A stretch of DNA of 64,000 nt from Locusta migratoria. Lineage: Eukaryota > Arthropoda > Insecta > Orthoptera > Acrididae. A program made the position numbers and the translations under genes. Numbering within the stretch: position 1 is the stretch's first letter; the number at the start of each line of letters is the position of its first letter. The notes below the pieces were generated by a model, which saw only the letters and a list, made by a program, of their open reading frames with translations, was not told where the DNA came from and ran no database searches. Shown piece by piece: positions 1-10,437 of the stretch. The stretch lies in assembly GCA_026315105.1 (NCBI GenBank), contig CM048755.1, positions 754,869,301 to 754,933,300 of the forward strand, written 5' to 3'.

Positions 1-133
1 AACTACTTATGAACTACTTACAAACTAGGACGGCACAAATATCCATGCCCGAGGGGGGATTCGAACCCCCGACCGTAGTGGCCGTGCTGACTGTGACTGG
101 AGCGCCTCAGTCACCTCGGCCACCGCGGCCGGC
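1..133 (-). repeat. tRNA-derived SINE fragment
   Basis: This is the end of a tRNA-related SINE read on the minus strand and cut by the window edge. A B-box-like block is visible on the minus strand as GGGTTCGAATCCCCC near 55-72. The element ends near 133 in a GC-rich GCCGGC block. The architecture resembles abundant orthopteran SINEs; that family assignment is from memory. No tRNA fold was checked. Confidence 0.6.
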
Positions 134-1206
134 GGAACATTATCTACTTGTGGTGTTATTGCAGAGCAAGGAGAGCGTCCTGTATGTCCTGTACCATCTG
201 ATGTGCTGGATATATTTGCTTGATACCGAAGAGAGCACTGTGGGAGTCCGAACAGATCAGGAACTTCAAACCATGATGCCTTGTTGTCTGTTCAAGTGGC
301 CTCAGGATAGCAAACAGTTCCGCGTAATAAACAGTGAACTGTTCTGGGAGCACTATCCAAAGGACAACATCAGAGAACATGACAGAACAACCAATATGAT
401 CACCCTGTTTGGACCATGATCACCCTGCTTGGACCAGTCTATGTATACAGTAATAAAATTTGAATGGTGATTTAAATTTGAGGAATTTAGTTTTCTAAAA
501 GGTGTCTGAAGTATAAGTCTTACTGTAGAGATTCAACTCTGAAAGCATCCTGGGCCTGTGAAGTAGCCAGGGATACCCTTGCTCCACCGCTGGCATTGGA
601 CCTGAATGCCTTGCACCCATAGTAAATTGAGGATTTCCCTTGGCGGATCCCAGATGGCCTTGTCGCCTCCAGACGGTTATGGAACCAACATTCCATTGGC
701 TGCTGTTCCACATTGAAGGACTCTAGGGAGTTAGGAACAGACATAGACAGGTATGCTTGGCGTACAATGAGGAGAAGGTGGCGAATAGAAAGTGGAGCTC
801 ACCAGTCTTTGCACGTAGGCTAATAACTGGTCTCGTGCGATACTCACCTGTTGACAGCCTGATACCTTCAAGGTGTACTGAGTCCAGCATTTTTAGATAG
901 GAAGGCCTTGTAAAATTGGAGGAGACATGCCCTGTCAGCTCCCCAGGACCTATGGCTAATATACTTAAGGCGGTTTAAAGCCTTAATGCATCACAGTTTT
1001 AATTCCTTAAAGTGTGGCAACCAAGTTAGCTTTTCAAAAAAAGTAAGGTTGAGATATTTCACCTTGTCCTTAGAAGTGAGAGCAGTGCCCCCCAGTTTGA
1101 GAATGGGAAAATTAAAAAGAGAATGGTAGCAGTTAAAATCAACACAAATGGTCTTCTCCAATGAAAACTTAAAACCTGTCCTGTTTGACCATTCCTCCAG
1201 CTATCT
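134..1206 (-). pseudogene. LINE fragment with RNase H (I/R1-like group)
   Basis: This is a minus-strand remnant of a non-LTR retrotransposon that carried a C-terminal RNase H domain. Reading leftwards from 1205, the frames show reverse-transcriptase C-terminal text (WSNRTGFKFSLEKT, then a KYL..TFF.KLTWLPH block), an IRQGKSSIYYG stretch near 600-660, and then RNase H text (YYAELFAIL, CSDSHSAL) at 156-380. The domain order RT then RNase H is typical of I, R1 and Loa-type LINEs. Stops and frame changes occur throughout. A related RNase H fragment lies at 24820-25380. The right boundary is the junction with gypsy sequence near 1206. Confidence 0.6.
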
Positions 1207-2212
1207 GATCGTCAGATGCAATCCAAGAAGGCGTCGGATCCGCTCAGGAATGACTTCTCGCTGCGACTCCGACTCACCTCTCACAACGATGTGGTTCTCC
1301 TTTCTATAGAAGAGGCTACACCGAGAGTAGTCATACCTCTCAGCCTACGGAATGAAGTACTGAAACTATTACACCAAGGACATTGGGGAATCTCACAAAC
1401 AAAACTGCTTGCCAGGCGTCACGTGTACTGGCCGGGCATCGACGCTGACATCGCTCACATGGTGGCGTGCTGTGAGGTATGCGCCGCCCAGGCTCCTGCC
1501 CCTAAAACGTCAACAGTTCCTTGGCCGTCGCCCATGCACCCGTGGGAACATGTTCACATTGACTTTGCTGGGCGCTTTCTCGGCAACTATTGGTAACTAT
1601 TATTCTAACTTCCCATTTGTCTCCAGATTATCCTATCCCACAACAGCAGCAACCTTATCCGCTTTATCAAAGGTTTTCGCTCTTGAAGGGTACCCAAAAA
1701 CATTGGTATCCGATAATGGCCATCAGTTCGTAACCTCTGATTTCTCAGACTTCTGTGCCCACAGGGGCATTAAACATGTCACATCCCCACCCTTTCATCC
1801 TCAATCTAATGGCGAGGTTGAGCGCCTCGTCAGGACTTTCAAAAATCAAATGAAGAAACTTCTGACCTCTGCTACCACTGAAGAGGCACTTACCTCTTAC
1901 CGTTCCACACGTATGGGCACACACAGCCCCGCAAAGCTATTGCACGGCAGACAGCCGCGCACACTTTTACACCTCATTCGTCCCCCACTCAATGCGCAAG
2001 CCCCTGCTACTTCCGGAAAATTTTCCCCTGGTGCAACAGTATGGGTGCGGGGTTATGGCCAAGGACAGAAGTGGATGAAAGAAAGAATATTGGAACAAAC
2101 AGGACGGCGATTATACAAGGTTCGCACGGCCGCAGGAGAAGTAGCTCAGCACTACGAAGTCGGGTCCTGCCCTTCCCAAGTACATCCCCTGCTACTGAAC
2201 CCGACACATTAG
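1206..2212 (+). pseudogene. Gypsy (mag-like) integrase fragment, 5'-truncated
   Basis: This is the integrase part of a Ty3/Gypsy pol gene. An HHCC zinc-binding region is seen at about 1375-1490 (HQGHWGISQTK, HVYWPGID, CCEVCAAQ). The catalytic core follows, with HIDFAGRF, a VSDNG block near 1706 and the Glu-containing SNGEVERLVRTFK near 1807. A stop and frame change at about 1594 separate the zinc finger from the core. A tail with VWVRGYG (about 2038-2060) resembles the GPY/F-like C-terminal module. Gag, protease, RT and RNase H are missing. The closest relative in the window is the copy at 40500-42270. Confidence 0.85.
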
Positions 2213-3087
2213 ACATGGACGTTAACTCAGCACCCAGACACCGGCAAACGAAGACCCTGTCCAGCTGTCCCACGCACCGACGGGCGCAACCGACGAGGAA
2301 TCCGGTATACCAATGTCACCGATATTCCCTCCGTTCCGGCATACGCAACAGGGTATACTCCAGGAGAGTGAGTCCTCAATACCGGGATCCAGACATCCTC
2401 CACATCGCAAGGGCCACTTCAGGCCATACTTCAAAGTCCCGCCAAGAGATTTCGTGACAAATATCGAAGAAATGGACACTAGTGCTGTGCAGTGTATCAC
2501 AAAACGAAGCAGTGATTTTCCAGTGTTTGAGTGTTTTTTGCAACAACCCTGTGCTATGTGGAAGTGCCTTTTCAGTTCTTCTGTTTTCTTTTATACAAAT
2601 GAGTAACAGTGCACATGAGGCAACAGTCGTGTGCAAAGCTTGAACGCCGAAGTAGGCATCTATGCCTCGTGTTTCTCTCCAGCAGACAGCTAACAATGAA
2701 TTCATATATTTGTCAGTGACTTACCTTCGGGACATTTTCTTGTAAATGACATTTTCTTTACTTTATATTCACTGTACACTGTGCGTGTCTACTGATATTT
2801 CTATGTACCAGTTTTTGTAATGTTATTGCCAAGGTATGTCATATAAGAGTAAAACCAATTGTTCCATTCTTATCTTGCCTTTCTTACGAGGGGGGAGATG
2901 TGTTTTTGTAATATAAACCTTCAGTACTAATATCAAAGTAAAAAGAAACTGTTGTGGCCGCCCACATACGGCACTGACTCAGCCGCAGCTAGGCGACCGG
3001 CAACCAGCCTGGCGGACGAGCAGGACAGTCAACAAGTGTACCATTTATATCTCACATGATTTAATAAAGTACTTTTGAGATACAACA
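2213..3087 (+). mobile_element. Gypsy 3' untranslated region, polypurine tract and 3' LTR
   Basis: Sequence downstream of the integrase fragment aligns by eye with 41290-42270. A polypurine tract (GAGGGGGGAGA) ends near 2898 and marks the LTR start. The LTR shows TGTTGTGGCC at about 2951, an AATAAA signal near 3063 and a GAGATACAACA end at about 3087. About 50 bp of extra sequence lies between the PPT and TGTTGTGGCC, absent from the 42-kb copy. The LTR ends 45 bp from the ACADM exon at 3133. Confidence 0.7.
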
Positions 3088-3132
3088 GAAACAACACAGT
3101 AAATTAACCTAGACAAACATAAAAAGGTATAC

Positions 3133-3303
3133 CTGTACAGCATCTGAAGCACACTTCTGGGCTATATCGGATGCATAAGCTTTAGCAATAGATGCCAGGT
3201 AGGAATTCCTTTCCCCTTGATCTGAAGCCCATGCAGCTCGCATCCACGATAGGCGTGCTGTCTCAACTCCAATAGCCATATCCGCAAGCATGAAAGCAAC
3301 AGC
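3133..3303 (-). CDS. ACADM: ACADM internal exon (third in window): acyl-CoA dehydrogenase C-terminal domain
   Basis: This is a 171-bp phase-0 exon of 57 codons on the minus strand encoding part of the C-terminal helical domain of mitochondrial medium-chain acyl-CoA dehydrogenase. The text runs [18 protein letters not shown] through [20 protein letters not shown] to [13 protein letters not shown]. The acceptor reads ...TTAACAG before GCT and the donor is GTATAC after CAG. The SIAKA lysine corresponds to the position of the well-known human K304 (mature numbering), from family knowledge. It follows the exon at 34957-35058 in frame after a 31.7-kb intron. The next exon, which should carry the catalytic-glutamate region, is not in the window. 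A gypsy LTR ends 45 bp past the donor. Codon identity was read directly; that the gene is expressed is inference. Confidence 0.94.
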
Positions 3304-3755
3304 CTGTTAACAAGAAGATTTCTGTGCTTTTTATCAGTATCAGCCATGGCAAAGTTCAAATAATATTTTGGTATGACCATCTAAGCATTTAACCATTATT
3401 TATATTGTAAATTTCTCTTCCAATTACTTCCACTCAGAAACTGTAATACTTAACATCATCATAATGTCATTAATATTTCTGCTGGTGAAAATAATGTTTA
3501 AATTTACAAATTTTTAACTCAGTATTTAATTATGAAACATGAATAATGAGTCAAGAAGCAATGAGTGAATTTCAGTTCAGTTTAATTAAGCTCAATAATC
3601 AATGAATAACAAGTTATTTGAAAAAATTCTTCTACGAGGTGTGTTCACATGAAAAGGTACAAAAAGTCTTAACAACCAAACTGGTTGAAATTTGAATATG
3701 CTGCTTTGGAATAACATAGTGGGACAGCTAGGGATGCAAAGCATGCATCATTACC
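3304..3755. other. Intron sequence, nothing recognised
   Basis: This is AT-rich sequence just upstream (in gene orientation) of the ACADM exon at 3133-3303. I see no coding text, tRNA-like block or inverted repeat beyond the splice acceptor itself. Confidence 0.6.
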
Positions 3756-3814
3756 TCCCCCCCCCCCCACCCCAAAAAATTAAAGGCTGTGCCCTCAGCA
3801 GGAACTCTTTTTGC

Positions 3815-3886
<72 letters not shown>

Positions 3887-3888
3887 TA
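3756..3888. repeat. C-run and (CA)n(GA)n microsatellite
   Basis: A run of about 13 C lies near 3758-3770. A CA dinucleotide array from about 3819 passes into GA repeats ending near 3887. The open frame across it is a product of the repeat, not a gene. Confidence 0.95.
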
Positions 3889-3929
3889 AACAGGGCCTCT
3901 AACAATGGAGAAAATATTTCAGCCAGTGA

Positions 3930-5510
3930 ACTTGGGTGGTGACAGCAGAGCGGGCAGGGTACTCCGGAGTGCATCTGTGTGCCAGCGACAGACTTTTCTT
4001 GTCAGCTGATGTTTACCTGTTTCGGCTCTTAGGTTTGAATTGTGTTTCTAACTTTCTCGAGACATGATGGATTGCTAAGTTTCTGGAGGATTTGTGCACT
4101 GTGATATGCTCATTGACTAGCCATTTCTGCAACCAAGGATGTCATTACTTTTGTCACTGCTGAACCAATAAGTTAAGTAGTCTTATTCATCTGCTGGTAC
4201 CTCACATATGGATTACCATCCATCTCCGAGTTCTGCCCCGACATTGTTTTGATGAAATTTGCTGGTGTGTTGTGAAGTTTGCTAACTTCTGTTATTTTCA
4301 TTGCAATTTCGTAAGTGTAATCAGGGTATTTGTGTCCTTATGTAGCCATTGCCAGTCAGTTACCTGCTCTGGCCACCAATATATATGTGGGTAGTGTTAG
4401 TTCGGTCTCTCTTCAATTCCTGTCTCATGAGAGGGTGTATTTGGACAGTTTAAAAGCAAAAGGGACTTCTGAGTTCTGTGAGGAATTTCTTCCTTTGATT
4501 GGTTAGGTAATCTGGTTGGAGTGTTTATTTTTTAATGCTGTCTCTATCTGTTGCTACTACCTCATACATTTGCTTCACTGCGGTGTGGCATTACTGGTCT
4601 AGTTTTAAAGGCTAATCACTGTCAGCCAGATGTGTTCAGGACATTGTCAGACTGATGTGTTAGTTTACTCTATTGTCGTATCATATATATACTTTGGCTT
4701 TAAATTTTAATTTATTAATGGCACCTTTCTTTGTGGTAATTGTTACTTAAAATTCATTCCAACTTGGTGCTTTGCCCTTTGTAAATTTAATTAACAATTA
4801 ATGTATGGGCTTTACCCACTGCTTCGCAAATTTTAATTGGGCTTCATCCAATGACAAGTTTAATAGGTAATTTGTTTTAGAATTCCTTTTAGATGGTGCT
4901 TTGCCTTTTGAAACCTTTCTAACATTAATTGACAAATTAAGGAGTTGGCTTCAACTGCTGATTGTTAAATTTTAAATTGGGCTTCACCCACTTCTCAGTT
5001 TCATTTGTTTAAGAATTAACTTAAAGTTGACACCTTCCCTTTTAAAATCTTTGTTAGTTTAGTTAACAAATTAATGTATGGGCTTCACCCACTGCTTGTC
5101 AGATTTTAAGTGGGCTTCACCCAATGATCAGTTTTATTTGGTAATTTGTTTTAGAACTCATTTAAAGTTGGTGCTTCGTTTTTGAAATCTTTCTAACAAT
5201 TAAGGTACAGGCTTCAGCCGCTGATTGTCAAATTTAAGATTTGATGATTATTATTTGAAAAATTACTTAAAGTTGGCATTTTGCCTTTAAGTCTCTGTCA
5301 GATTCATTAGCAATTAACGTATGGGCTTCACCCACTGCTTGTCAGGTTTTAAGCTTTTTAATGGGGCTTCACCCAGTGATTGCTTCCAAATGTTAAATTT
5401 TGAATGTCATCATGATTGTTTTCAATAAATGCATTTCAAAGTGCTAATTAATTTAGTTTGGTTACCTACCCAGTCCTTCCACTTTGTCTTAGGGCAAATT
5501 TTGAGATTTC
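3930..5510. repeat. LTR-like region containing a ~130-bp degenerate tandem array
   Basis: No protein-coding text is visible. The right half (about 4790-5400) is built from degenerate units of roughly 110-137 bp. Each has a TGGGCTTCACCCA-type core, seen at 4806, 4838, 4945, 4978, 5079, 5111, 5208, 5322 and 5363. An AATAAA signal follows near 5424. The layout (long non-coding block, then polyadenylation signal) suggests a long LTR or the untranslated part of a retroelement. Its ends and target duplication were not found. Confidence 0.5.
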
Positions 5511-5522
5511 ATATAGAGATAA

Positions 5523-5727
5523 GGTTATGGCCTAAGGGCCATTCATATTGCGCGCGCCTGTGTTGTGTTCCGTGGCAGGCGCGGGCCCGGCCGTGATAGT
5601 TCCCGGCCTTGCCACAGGAGGGCACGGTCGGCTAAACAGCTGACGAGAGCTGCGCGCCGGCCGGGGCATTCGACAAGTGTCCGTGGAACGAGCTATAGTG
5701 TGCCTCGGACAAACAGTGTTTTCTTCA
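5523..5727 (+). repeat. 5' LTR
   Basis: This 205-bp LTR begins GGTTATGGCCTAAGGGCC and ends TTTTCTTCA. It matches 10207-10432 except for point changes and one block (after GAGCTGCGCG) where the 3' LTR has about 21 bp more and different sequence. Its first base is G where the 3' LTR has T, so the canonical TG start is lost in this copy. Confidence 0.92.
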
Positions 5728-5728
5728 G

Positions 5729-5739
5729 TGGCGACGAGG
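5729..5739 (+). promoter_or_regulatory. Primer-binding site (tRNA-Ser type)
   Basis: TGGCGACGAGG follows the 5' LTR by one base. It is complementary to a tRNA 3' end CCTCGTCGCCA, which I recognise as insect tRNA-Ser(GCT). The same TGGCGACGAG occurs at 63187. Confidence 0.8.
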
Positions 5740-5770
5740 TTTATGGTAGCGTGGTCTTCCTGCCTCGGTC

Positions 5771-6796
5771 ATGGCAGAACACCTTAGCGCGTTGCTGACG
5801 AATCTTCAGTCGTTACCGGAAATTTTGGCTCAACAGAATGCTTCTCTCACGGCGGCTATTGACACCTTGACTAGGGCTGTGACACACCAGGTCGCGTTGC
5901 GGTCTTCTGTGCCCGTTCCTCCGTTTCCTCCATTTGACGACATTGCCGAGGATTGATCCGACTACAAACAGCGTTTACGCCAACACTTCGTAGCCTTCCA
6001 GGTGTGTGATGAAGGTAAGCAAAAAGCTTATTTCCTTTCGTGGCTCTCGCCTCGTCGTTTTCGTTTGCTGGGCGACTCGGCGCCGCTTCAGACGCAGGCA
6101 TCGCTGTCCATTTCGGATATCTGTTCTCTCTTTGCGGCATATTTTCGCCGCCACTCTCACGTGGTGTCGGCCCGCATATCTTTCTACCGTTCGCGGAAAC
6201 AGCCGGGTCAGTCGTACCGCGCGTGGGCCACGGAACTGCAGGGGCTGGCCCGTCGTTGTCTGTTTCGGTCCGAACCGCACGGTGATTCGTATGCGGACTC
6301 TATGGTCCGCGATGTTTTGATTTGTTTTGCTCCCGACCTGGACGTTCGCAAGCAAGCCCTTCAATCGGACGATCCCTCATTAGGGAGGTTTTGCGTATTG
6401 CGTGCGCATTTGAAGTTTCTGAGGCTGTGGGGAGTCAACTTTCCGCTTGGGGGGAGGTATCCTCAGTTGCCGATTCGGCCCAGTTATCCGCGGCGCCGGT
6501 TTCTTCGGTGGCTGTTGTTGCGTCTTCCTCCCTTACGACGCCGCGGCGCTCGCCTGCGGCGTATAGGCGGGGGGGGGGGGGGGGGGGGGGAAGGCGGCGC
6601 GCGTCGCCCGCTTCAGAGAGCGAGCCGATTTCATGTCTTTCGTGCGGGGCGTCCCATTCTCGGGTATCGTGCCCGCACAGACGGGCCACGTATAATCGTT
6701 GTGGCAAGTTCGGACACATCGTCCGAGTGTGCCGCTCCTCTGCTAAGGGCCGCAAAAGGACCTCTCCCCCTTGCGATGTCGGCGCATCGCCCATAG
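5771..6796 (+). pseudogene. Gypsy gag (broken)
   Basis: This is a Gag-like capsid/nucleocapsid precursor. It starts with ATG at 5771 (MAEHLSALLTNLQSLPEI), a leucine-rich N-terminus. An in-frame TGA at 5954-5956 interrupts it, and the same frame resumes with YKQRLRQHFVAF. Capsid-type text includes YFRRHSHVVSARISFYRSRK and SYRAWATELQGLARR. A frameshift near 6380-6392 moves it to the frame that continues into protease. A poly-G run at about 6570-6590 encodes a glycine tract. Two zinc-knuckle-like blocks follow: CLSCGASHSRVSC, with unusual spacing, and a second in which the first cysteine is Tyr (TYNRCGKFGHIVRVC). Related gag text occurs at 14420, 29940 and 63228. Confidence 0.85.
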
Positions 6797-8560
6797 ATAT
6801 TAACAAGGTTGTTCCCGTCGGCGTTCAACCGCCGAAGTTGTTTATAGACCTCCGCATTCTGCGGAAAACTGTTAAGCTTCAAGTGGACACTGGCGCGACG
6901 ACATCGCTTCTCAGTGCAGCTACTCATCAAGCATTAGGCTCCCCCACTTTAAGTCCGGCACCTCGCGCGTTGGTTGGCTACGGCGGCCACCCTATTCCAC
7001 TATTGGGGTCGTTTGTCGCCGAAGCTACATATCAGAACGTTAGCCGCGCGGTACCGTTTGTGGTAGTAAACAGTGCAACGGCTACGAATATTTTCGGCCT
7101 CGACGCTTTCCACGCTTTTGGCTTTTCTATTACCGATTCTGTCTGCTTGGTTTCCGATCAAATTCCGTAAGAGAGTCTCACGCAGCTTCGCGCGGAGTTC
7201 TCGTCCTTGTTTGCGCCGGGTCTTGTGTGTGCTAAGAATTTTCGGGCCACTATTACACTTAAAAATACGGCTCGCCCCGTCTTCTGTCGGGCTCGGCCCC
7301 TCCCGATCGCCCTCCGCGGCGCTGTTAAATCGGAATTAAATCGCCTGACGGCGGAAGGTATTTTGCGTCCTGTCACAGCCAGCGAGTGGGCCTCCCCTCT
7401 AGTTGTCATACGCAAGCTCTCGGGTGCCCTGCGTTTATGTGGCGACTTTAAGAAAACTGTAAATTCTCAATCCGTCATTGATTCTTTTCTCATGCCTCGC
7501 CCAGCGGAATTAATAGATCGGTTGTCAGGGGGCCAGTATATTTCGAAAATAGATCTGGCAGAGGCTTATCTCCAGTTGACTTTAGATGATGCCTCCAAGC
7601 AGGCGCTGGTGATTTCTACGCCTTTTGGTCTATATCAATATCAGAGGTTGCCATTCGGGGTGGCCAGTGCCCCCGCAATCTTTCAGCGTTTTTTGGAGCA
7701 GTTGCTAGCACCAGTCCCCTGTTGTGTGAACTACATGGATGATATTGTGGTGACGGGATCCACAGCTGCTGACCATATTGCCAACCTCCGTTCATTGTTT
7801 TCCGTTCTGGAGGGGGCTGGCCTCCGCTGTAATTTCCAGAAATCTTCTTTCTTCCAACCGACTATCGAGTACTCGGGCTATGAGGTATCCAGGTCGGGGG
7901 TGCGTCCCGTGGCAGAGCACGTGTGTGCGGTCGCAGATCTTCCCCGTCCTTCTTCCGTTCACGAACTTCAAGTATTCCTGGGCGAGATCGCCTATTATCA
8001 TCGCTTCCTCCCAAGGGCAGCCACAGTGGCTCACCCCCTGCATCAACTGCTACGTAAAGGCGTCCCGTTCCACTGGTCTCCAGCGTGCGAGAGGGCTTTT
8101 CGGTCACTGAAAAAGGCCCTCCTGGAGGCTCCGTGCCTCACGGCATACACCCCGGGAGTCCCACTTGTGGTGGCAGCGGACGCCTCCCAGCATGGTTTGG
8201 GGGCGGTGCTGGCACATCGGTTTCCTGATGAGTCAGAGCGCCCGTTGGCGTTTGCATCTAAAACTCTTACGGAGGCACAGCGCCGGTATTCCAGGTGGAC
8301 AAGGAGGCCCTAGCCATCGTTTTTGCTCTAAAAAAATTTTACGTTTATCTCTATGGGTCAAAGTTCACGCTTTACACGGACCACCGCCCATTAATGTCGT
8401 TGTTCCACCCGTCAGCGGTTCTTCCGGACAAGGCAGCCCATCGTCTTCAACGCTGGGCCTTGTACCTCTCTCGTTTCCATTACAAGATACAGTACCGCTC
8501 GACGGCTCATCACGCCAATGCCGACGCCCTATCGCGCCTCCTGGTAGGCCCTGACCCAGT
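6797..8560 (+). pseudogene. Gypsy protease, reverse transcriptase and RNase H (broken)
   Basis: The aspartic protease motif VDTGATTSLLS lies near 6882-6914. A TAA stop at 7168-7170 separates protease from RT. RT follows in the same frame, with the palm text KIDLAEAYLQL, LPFGVASAPAIFQ, and catalytic YMDD at 7732-7743. RNase H starts with VAADASQHGLGAVLAH near 8172. A one-base loss near 8292 shifts the frame, after which KEALAIVFALKKF and TDHRPLMSLF continue it. The catalytic motifs of all three enzymes are visible, but the stop and frameshift preclude a single polyprotein. Confidence 0.9.
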
Positions 8561-10090
8561 CTTTGATGCTGATGAGCTTTTGTGTTTTGCAGTTGACGAG
8601 TCGGCTATAGATGTAGTCTCCGGTTTTCCTATCGATAGCTCACGGATCGCGGAGGCTACCACTGCTGACCCTGTCCTCCAGGTCGTCCTTCAACGGGTGA
8701 GGCAAGGCTGGTTGGAGCGTCCTCCGGGTTGGGCATCGGACCCTCTCCGCAACTATTATGCTATTCGGCACCGCTTTAGTACCTACGAGGGTATTTTACT
8801 TCTGGCCACGGAAGACGGCTCCCATCGAGTGGTGGTTCCAGTGTCCTTGCGCCGCCGGATTCTCGATCTTCTACATCGGGACCACTGGGGCGTCTCTCGC
8901 ACGAAGATGCTGGCTCGCCGACATGTATATTGGCCGGGTATAGATGGGGACATCACTCGTCTCATAGCAGGATGCTCTTCCTGTGCATCCCAACAAGCAG
9001 CTCCTCGCTCATCTCTCTCTCTATGGCCCACTCCGTCTGCACCTTGGGAACGACTCCATGTCGATTTTGTGAGGCCCTTCTTAGATAGTTACTGGCTTTG
9101 CGTCCTTGACGCATACTCCAACTTCCCGTTTGTTGTTCGCCTGACCTCCACGTCCGCGGAAGTTACCACACGTTCCCTGTTAAAGATATTTTCTATTGAG
9201 GGTCTCCCGGCCGCACTGGTGACCGATAACGGGCCACATTTTACTTCACAACATTTTCACGATTTTTGTTCTACCGATGGGATCCACCATGTCCTGCCCC
9301 ACCTTTCCACCCACAGTCCAATGGGGCAGCGGAGAGGTTCGTCCGCACTTTCAAGACGCAAATGCGCAAGTATGTGTCGCAGCTTTCAGTGGAGGATGCG
9401 CTCCTTCGATTGCTGTCATTTTATCGGTCCACTCCGGCAGGTCAGCAGAGCCCCTCGGGGCTCCTTCACGGCCACCCACATAGGACGCTGTTATCCCTCG
9501 TGCATCCAGGCCCTCCCACATCTCTTCTTCGTCCTCGGTCACGTTTTCCCCCAGGCTCGGCTGTCTGGACTCGAAGCTACGGCCGCCATCCTCGTTGGAT
9601 ACCGGCCGTGGTCGTTCGGGAGTGTGGCCGATGTCTCTGTGAGGTCCGTTCTCCTACTGGGGTCCTCACCCGCCACCACGATCAGCTGCGGGTCCGCCAC
9701 CCTCCTCCCACACCTACGGTCCCTGCCTCCTCGTCCAGGTCCAGCCCCCCTCTGTTGAGGGTGCCATCAGGGGACAGTTCTCTACCGACTTCCGTTCCGC
9801 AGGCATTGGCTGGGGGGCAAGGGGATTTCCCGCCATCGTCGGGGTCTGGAGCCCGCTCCCCCGCCGCAGTCCCAGCGGCCAGCTACAAGGAGTGGACAGC
9901 TCCGGTCACCGGCAAAGGGGGTACCTTGCAGCCTGACGACGGAGGCCCCGAGTTGCCAATGGAGGTGCCACAGGAGGGGGGAATGGAGGACCCACCACCA
10001 TCGCCAGTGCTGGGAGCAGCAAGACATCGCTCGAGGGCGAACCCCTCGTCACTCAAAGGGGTTCCGCCCGTGCGAGGTGGTTCCGGCTAG
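8561..10090 (+). pseudogene. Gypsy integrase (broken)
   Basis: This encodes DDE integrase. The HHCC zinc finger is at about 8870-8990 (HRDHWGVSRTK, HVYWPGIDGD, CSSCAS). The first core Asp is in RLHVDFVRPF near 9050 and the second in VTDNGPHF near 9220. A frameshift near 9290-9305 precedes the Glu-bearing SNGAAERFVRTFK, which lies in the next frame. That frame stays open to 10090 through a Pro/Ser-rich tail. No envelope gene follows; PPT and 3' LTR come next. Confidence 0.88.
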
Positions 10091-10193
10091 GGAGTTAGGG
10101 AGTGGATGGAGCCGCCAGACGATTGGATGGAGGTGGAAGAGTCCCAGCAGCCAGACTTCTGCACCGCCGTTCAGGAGTCCGGCTCCTCACCCC

Positions 10194-10206
10194 AAGGGAA
10201 GAGGGA
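10194..10206 (+). promoter_or_regulatory. Polypurine tract
   Basis: AAGGGAAGAGGGA sits directly before the 3' LTR, the usual plus-strand primer position. Confidence 0.8.
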
Positions 10207-10432
10207 TGTTATGGCCTAAGGGCCATTCATATTGCGCGTGCCTGTATTGTGTTCTGTGGCAGGCGCGGGCCCGGCCGTGATAGTTCCCGGCCGTGCCACA
10301 GGAGGGCACGGTCGGCTAAACAGCTGACGAGAGCTGCGCGCTGTCTGCTGGCGGGCACTGTCAAACGGCTGGCTTCAACAAGTGTCCGTGGAACGAGCTA
10401 TAGTGTGCCTCGGACAAACAGTGTTTTCTTCA
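10207..10432 (+). repeat. 3' LTR
   Basis: This 226-bp LTR begins TGTTATGGCCTAAGGGCC and ends TTTTCTTCA. It is followed by GATAA, the same five bases that precede the 5' LTR. Confidence 0.93.
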
Positions 10433-10437
10433 GATAA

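Larger units (their letters stand above)
5518..10437 (+). mobile_element. Near-complete mag-like Ty3/Gypsy LTR retrotransposon
   Basis: The element spans 5523-10432, with matching GATAA target-site duplications at 5518-5522 and 10433-10437. Both LTRs, a primer-binding site, a polypurine tract and gag-PR-RT-RNase H-integrase order are present, so the structure is a full insertion. At least two premature stops and three frameshifts break the coding region, so it is not autonomous. The tRNA-Ser-type primer site and protein style fit the mag clade. The element is in the opposite orientation to the host gene. Confidence 0.92.
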
